This document shows positions 40,316 through 44,384 of a stretch of 44,384 nt of DNA, in pieces. The notes beneath the pieces were generated by a model, which did not search any database, had not been told where the DNA came from, and was given only the letters and a program-made list of their open reading frames with translations. A program made the translations under genes and the position numbers. The stretch covers positions 1 through 44,384 of the forward strand of contig DGVB01000004.1 of the NCBI GenBank assembly GCA_002395805.1. Reading direction: 5' to 3'. This DNA comes from Bacteroidales bacterium UBA4295. GTDB taxonomy: Bacteria; Bacteroidota; Bacteroidia; Bacteroidales; Paludibacteraceae. Position 1 is the stretch's first letter. The number at the start of each line of letters is the position of its first letter.

Positions 40316-43300
40316 ATGAGCATTTATAAATCAGCAATCGAAAAACCGGTGACCACCGCCCTCATCTTTGTGGCGGTCATCGTCATCGGTATATACAGTT
40401 TCCTGAAGCTGCCGATTGACCAGTTCCCGGAGATGGACCCGCCGTATATCACGGTCATGACCACCTATCCGGGTGCATCGGCGAGTGAGATGGAAACCAA
40501 CGTGACGAAGATCATGGAGAACGCCCTGACCTCCGTTGATCACCTCAAACACATCACTTCGCAGTCCAAGGATAATATCTCCGTGGTGACGCTGGAGTTG
40601 GAGTGGGGTAGCAACATGGACGAGGCGGTTAACGACGTGCGTTCGTTCGTTGATATGGCGGCGAACAACCTGCCGGACAACTGTGCCAAGCCTGTTATCT
40701 TCAAACTCTCCACATCCTCCATGCCTATCTGTCAGTACTCCATCACGGCGGATGAGACCTATGCGGGTCTGGACAAGATCCTCAACGACGAGGTGGTGCC
40801 GCAGCTGAACCATATTGACGGTATCGGTAATATATCCCTCTCGGGTGCGCCGGACCGCTATGTCTATGTCAATATTGACCAGCAGAAACTCGATGCGTAC
40901 GGTATTACGCTGGAGCAGGTGGGACAAGTCGTTTCGGCGAACAATCTCAACCTCTCGTCCGGTACCATTAAGATGCCGCAGGAGCAATACCAGATGCAGG
41001 TGCGTTCGGAGTACATCGAGTCCTCCGAGATAGCGAACCTCATGGTAGCCATGACACCGCAGGGCCAGCAGGTCTTCATTCGCGATATTGCTACCGTCAA
41101 GGATACCATCAAGGACCTCTCATTGGATGAGAAGACCAACGGCCGTGAAGCTGTGCGTCTCGTCATCGCCAAGCAGACAGGTGCCAACACCGTACAGGTT
41201 TGTAAGGACGTGCGTGCCGAACTGGCGAAGATACAGAAACAGCTCCCGACAGATGTCAAGATAGAGAAAATCTACGACTCCTCGGAGAACATCCAGAACT
41301 CCATCAACTCTCTCGAAGAGTCTGTGCTTTACGCCCTGCTCTTCGTGGTGCTCGTGGTACTCTTCTTCCTCGGCAAATGGCGTGCGACGATTATCATCGG
41401 TATTACTATTCCTATTGCCCTTATCGTGGCGTTTATCTACCTCGGTCTGGCGGATTCGTCGCTCAATATCATCTCCCTCTGTTCGCTCACTATCGCTATT
41501 GGTATGGTGGTGGATGATGCGATTGTGGTCTTGGAGAACATCACCCGTCACGTGGAGCGTGGAGAAGACCCGCACGAGGCGTCTATCTACGCTACCAACG
41601 AGGTCTGGGTATCCGTCATCGCGACCACTCTGGTGCTCGTAGTGGTATTTGTGCCGCTGACGATGCTCTCCGGCATGGCGGGAATCATGTTCCACGAACT
41701 GGGATGGATTGTGACGGTAGTGTGCTGTACCTCCACTCTCGTGGCTATCTCGCTGACGCCTATGCTCTGCTCCAAACTGCTGAAAGCCAAGAAAGTGCAT
41801 GTGGATGAGAACGGCAATCTGGTGGACGACGAGGCAGGCAAGAAAGGCTGGTACGAGCGTACGGTAGTACACATGCTTGATGTTATTGATGAGTACTACG
41901 CTAAGTCGCTAGGTTGGTGTCTGCGTCACAAAGCGCTCACTTTCCTTATCCTTATTGCTTTCTTTGCCGCCTCTCTGATTCCTGTCTTCATGGGCAAGAT
42001 CGGTACGGACTTTATGCAACAACAGGATAACGGCCGTCTTTCGGTTACGGTCAAGTTGCAGCGCGGTACGCGTATCGAGGAGACCCTTAAGACCGCCCGC
42101 AAACTGGAAGCGCGCTTCGTCGAACTGGTGCCGGAGATTCAGTTGATCAACACCTCCGCCGGTTCGAACGATGATGCCTCTATTGCAGCGCTCTTCTCTT
42201 CGACGATGAACAACAAGATTCAGATGACCGTCCGTCTGCCTAAAAAATGGGAACGTGACCGCGATATATGGACTATTGCCGAAATCCTCCGTCAAGAGAT
42301 GGCGAAATACCCGGAGATCAACGAATACCAGTGTGCTGTTTCGTCCGGTGGACCCGGCGGCGGTAACACAGTTGATTTGGAGATTTACGGTTATGACTTT
42401 GACAAGACCTCCCAGATGGCAGAACAATGCCGTCAGCTCATCTCGCAACTGCCCGGTGCCCGCGACGTGAATATCTCCCGTGAGGACGACCGTCCGGATA
42501 TCAAGATTACCGTCGATAAAGAGAAAGCATCGCGTCTCGGTTTGAGTTCTGCTACTATCTCTACCTACCTCCGCAACCGTGTGGCAGGTATGGCGTGCGG
42601 CTATCTCAAGGACGACGGTTCGGAGTACGACATCGTGGTGCGTCTCATGGAAGAGGACCGCAACTCGATTTCCGATATCCTCAACCTCTCTATCCCGACG
42701 GCGACGGGCAAGACCGTCAAACTCTCCGAGGTGGCAACTGTAGGCGAATACTGGGCACCGCCTACCATCGAGCGTAAGGCGCGTCAGCGTATTGTCACTG
42801 TCAAGGCTACACCGTACAACACCACCCTTGGAGAACTGGCGAAAGCGATTGAGACAGAGGTTGTTCCGCAACTCGACATCCCTGTAGGTTACTCCACCCA
42901 CATCGGCGGTAACTACGAGACGCAGCAGGACACCTTCTCCGACATGATTCTGCTCGGTATGATGATTATCCTGTTGGTATATATCGTCATGGCGTCGCAG
43001 TTCGAGTCACTCCGAATGCCGGCAATCATCATGTTCTCTATTCCGTTTGCCCTCTCGGGTGTCATCGTAGCCCTCTGGCTTACAGGCCGTTCACTGGATA
43101 TGATCGGTGCCCTCGGTCTGGTGCTCCTGGTGGGTATTGTGGTGAAGAACGGTATCGTGCTCGTGGACTATATCAACCTGATGCGCGAGCGTGGCTATGA
43201 GCTGAACCAGGCTATCCAGATGTCCGGACGCAGCCGTATCCGTCCTGTCCTCATGACGGCGTTCACTACCATCCTTGGTATGATTCCTATGGCGGTTTCT

Positions 43301-43498
43301 TCCGGTGAAGGTGCCGAGATGTGGCAGCCGCTGGGTATCGTTGTGATCGGTGGTCTGACTGTCTCCACCTTCCTGACGCTCTACGTAGTGCCTGTGCTCT
43401 ACGGTGTTATGTCACGCCACGGAGACCGCGACAAACAGGAAGCCCTCCGCAAGAAATTTATCTTCATGGACCTCAAAGTAAAGAAATCTGAAAACTGA
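40316..43498 (+). CDS. RND multidrug efflux permease (HAE1/AcrB type)
   Basis: This 1060-residue proton-driven transporter starts MSIYKSAIEKPVTTALIFVAVIVIGIYSF, the first membrane helix, and shows the two homologous halves with large periplasmic loops and twelve membrane segments. The proton-relay aspartates are Asp400-Asp401 in GMVVDDAIVVLENI and the relay lysine is Lys944 in IVVKNGIVLVDYINL. The halves meet near residue 520, with GTDFMQQQDNGRLSV typical of HAE1 pumps. Together with the TolC and adaptor genes it forms a tripartite pump for drugs, bile salts or fermentation products; the substrate is not predictable. The stop codon is the first unit of a repeat. Confidence 0.97.
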   Translation: MSIYKSAIEKPVTTALIFVAVIVIGIYSFLKLPIDQFPEMDPPYITVMTTYPGASASEMETNVTKIMENALTSVDHLKHITSQSKDNISVVTLELEWGSNMDEAVNDVRSFVDMAANNLPDNCAKPVIFKLSTSSMPICQYSITADETYAGLDKILNDEVVPQLNHIDGIGNISLSGAPDRYVYVNIDQQKLDAYGITLEQVGQVVSANNLNLSSGTIKMPQEQYQMQVRSEYIESSEIANLMVAMTPQGQQVFIRDIATVKDTIKDLSLDEKTNGREAVRLVIAKQTGANTVQVCKDVRAELAKIQKQLPTDVKIEKIYDSSENIQNSINSLEESVLYALLFVVLVVLFFLGKWRATIIIGITIPIALIVAFIYLGLADSSLNIISLCSLTIAIGMVVDDAIVVLENITRHVERGEDPHEASIYATNEVWVSVIATTLVLVVVFVPLTMLSGMAGIMFHELGWIVTVVCCTSTLVAISLTPMLCSKLLKAKKVHVDENGNLVDDEAGKKGWYERTVVHMLDVIDEYYAKSLGWCLRHKALTFLILIAFFAASLIPVFMGKIGTDFMQQQDNGRLSVTVKLQRGTRIEETLKTARKLEARFVELVPEIQLINTSAGSNDDASIAALFSSTMNNKIQMTVRLPKKWERDRDIWTIAEILRQEMAKYPEINEYQCAVSSGGPGGGNTVDLEIYGYDFDKTSQMAEQCRQLISQLPGARDVNISREDDRPDIKITVDKEKASRLGLSSATISTYLRNRVAGMACGYLKDDGSEYDIVVRLMEEDRNSISDILNLSIPTATGKTVKLSEVATVGEYWAPPTIERKARQRIVTVKATPYNTTLGELAKAIETEVVPQLDIPVGYSTHIGGNYETQQDTFSDMILLGMMIILLVYIVMASQFESLRMPAIIMFSIPFALSGVIVALWLTGRSLDMIGALGLVLLVGIVVKNGIVLVDYINLMRERGYELNQAIQMSGRSRIRPVLMTAFTTILGMIPMAVSSGEGAEMWQPLGIVVIGGLTVSTFLTLYVVPVLYGVMSRHGDRDKQEALRKKFIFMDLKVKKSEN

Positions 43499-43525
43499 AT
43501 ACTGAAAACTGAATACTGAATACTT
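43491..43525. repeat. Period-7 CTGAATA/CTGAAAA repeat after the RND gene
   Basis: TCTGAAAA, CTGAATA, CTGAAAA, CTGAATA, CTGAATA, CT span the RND stop and the following gap up to the ATG at 43526. The first units encode the last residues (SEN) and the TGA stop. Confidence 0.9.
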
Positions 43526-43819
43526 ATGAAGAGTGTAATGATAGTCTTTAATCAGGCAAACACCGGTCGTGTGGAATATATGTTGGATATCCTGAATATC
43601 AAAGGCTTCACGTTCTTTGAGCAGGTACAGGGACGAGGTACGAATGGCGGTGAACCCCGCCGCGGAACGCACGCCTGGCCGGAGATGAACTCCTGTGTTA
43701 TCACTGTTGTCGAGGACGAACAGGTGCCCGCGCTCTTGGAGTCAATCAAGAAACTCGACCTCCGCAACGAGGAAGTCGGCGTTCGTGCCTTTGTTTGGAA
43801 TATCGAAGCTACAGTATGA
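43526..43819 (+). CDS. PII-like small protein
   Basis: This 97-residue protein has an alpha/beta ferredoxin-like layout: MKSVMIVFNQANTGRVEYMLDILNIKGFTFFEQVQG, a glycine/arginine-rich loop (RGTNGGEPRRGTHAWPEMNSC) at the position of a PII T-loop, then VITVVEDEQVPALLESIKKLDL and a final strand VGVRAFVWNIEATV. I call it PII-like on this layout; it lacks the classic UMPylation tyrosine context and I cannot tell whether it binds nucleotides. It lies between the RND pump and an ABC ATPase whose ATG overlaps its stop (ATGA), suggesting a role linked to one of the two transporters. Confidence 0.6.
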   Translation: MKSVMIVFNQANTGRVEYMLDILNIKGFTFFEQVQGRGTNGGEPRRGTHAWPEMNSCVITVVEDEQVPALLESIKKLDLRNEEVGVRAFVWNIEATV

Positions 43820-44384
43820 TATCCATACAACATATTTGTAAATCTTTCGGCTCGCAGCAGGTGCTGAAGGATGTGTCGCTGGAGATCCCGGACGGGCAGA
43901 TCGTAGGCTTGCTGGGACCTAACGGCGCCGGTAAATCGACGCTGATGAAGATTCTTATCGGTCTCTGGAAAGCCGACAGCGGAGAGGTGCATGCTCCTGC
44001 CCGCATCGGCTATCTGCCGGAGAATAACCCCCTTTACGATGAGATGTACGTTGCCGAGTACCTTGAGTTTATGGCCGGCATGACTACACCCTCCCTGCGG
44101 GGGAGGGACGGGGTGGAGCTTGTCGCTACGCTCATAGACCTCGTAGGACTGACACCCGAGCGGCACAAGCATATACGCGAGTTAAGCAAGGGCTATCGCC
44201 AGCGTGTGGGGCTTGCTCAGGCGCTGCTCGGCAATCCGGAACTGCTCATTCTCGATGAACCTACCACCGGCCTTGACCCGAATCAATTGGTAGAGATACG
44301 CAGTTTGATCCGTAATCTGGGTAAGGAACGCACGGTGATCCTATCGACCCATATCATGCAGGAGGTGCGGGAGATGTGCGACCG
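43816..44384 (+). CDS. GldA-like ABC transporter ATP-binding protein, N-terminal part
   Basis: The gene runs off the window end; 189 residues are visible. It begins MISIQHICKSFGSQQVLKDVSLEIPDGQIVGLLGPNG with Walker A GPNGAGKST (from residue 34), then LSKGYRQRVGLAQALLGNPELLILDEPTTGLDP (signature and Walker B, about 122-156) and STHIMQEV (H-loop). The ABC subtype with PENNPLY and 'ELSKGYRQR' matches Bacteroidota GldA/ABC-2 exporters. A G-rich hairpin repeat is inserted in frame at about residues 91-102 (TTPSLRGRDGVE). The start overlaps the PII-like gene by four bases. Confidence 0.93.
   Translation, partial: MISIQHICKSFGSQQVLKDVSLEIPDGQIVGLLGPNGAGKSTLMKILIGLWKADSGEVHAPARIGYLPENNPLYDEMYVAEYLEFMAGMTTPSLRGRDGVELVATLIDLVGLTPERHKHIRELSKGYRQRVGLAQALLGNPELLILDEPTTGLDPNQLVEIRSLIRNLGKERTVILSTHIMQEVREMCD
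44086..44121. repeat. G-rich hairpin repeat (copy 3 of 3), inside the ABC gene
   Basis: CACCCTCCC-TGCGG-GGGAGGGA followed by CGGGGTGGAGCTT, matching copies at 20564 and 33309. It keeps the frame and encodes TTPSLRGRDGVEL. Confidence 0.85.

Overview
The window looks like chromosomal DNA of a member of the Bacteroidales (Bacteroidota). The evidence is a SusC/SusD pair, promoters of the Bacteroidota type (TTTG or TTG, a 19-20 bp gap, then TAnnTTTG), starts preceded by A/T-rich sequence rather than Shine-Dalgarno sites, and families such as LptE, DUF4924, DUF6175 and GGGtGRT. A pectin-degradation locus suggests a gut, rumen or other plant-fibre habitat. I cannot name the genus. I saw no phage, transposase, rRNA or CRISPR array.

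Layout. 1-5491 (+): the end of lptE, a Wza/Wzc-type polysaccharide export pair and topoisomerase III. 5662-14086 (+): a compact pectin locus of SusC, SusD, a PL1-type pectate lyase and a GH28 pectinase. 14250-14930 (+): a small secreted protein. 14977-22103 (-): housekeeping genes, read from high to low coordinates as tyrS; then tRNA-Gln and rplY; pth, hslR, DUF4924 and nth; then recA and a FAD-dependent dehydrogenase. 22184-29072 (-): eight genes for exported or outer-membrane proteins of mostly unknown function, including two tandem paralogous lipoproteins. 29138-31400 (-): a GGGtGRT/NifU-like pair and a small exported protein. 31498-35673 (-): a sigma-54 response regulator, recF, a GHL10 glycosidase-like protein and a Nudix hydrolase. 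35802-36953 (+): a secreted OB-fold protein. 37279-44384 (+): a TetR regulator, a TolC/adaptor/RND efflux system, a PII-like protein and the start of a GldA-like ABC ATPase.

Non-coding features. A near-consensus sigma-54 promoter at 22950-22966 is followed about 80-100 bases later by a strong terminator with no credible ORF between, so a sigma-54-dependent small RNA is the most interesting candidate here. Short tandem repeats of period 7 or 8 (some 9, 11 or 16), each locus with its own word, fill many gaps. They also lie in frame inside genes: three times in recF, twice in the FAD dehydrogenase, and in the response regulator. One forms most of a lipoprotein signal peptide. Several intergenic regions pack the terminator of one gene directly onto the -33 box of the next.

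All assignments come from reading motifs and protein sequence by eye. No database search was run.
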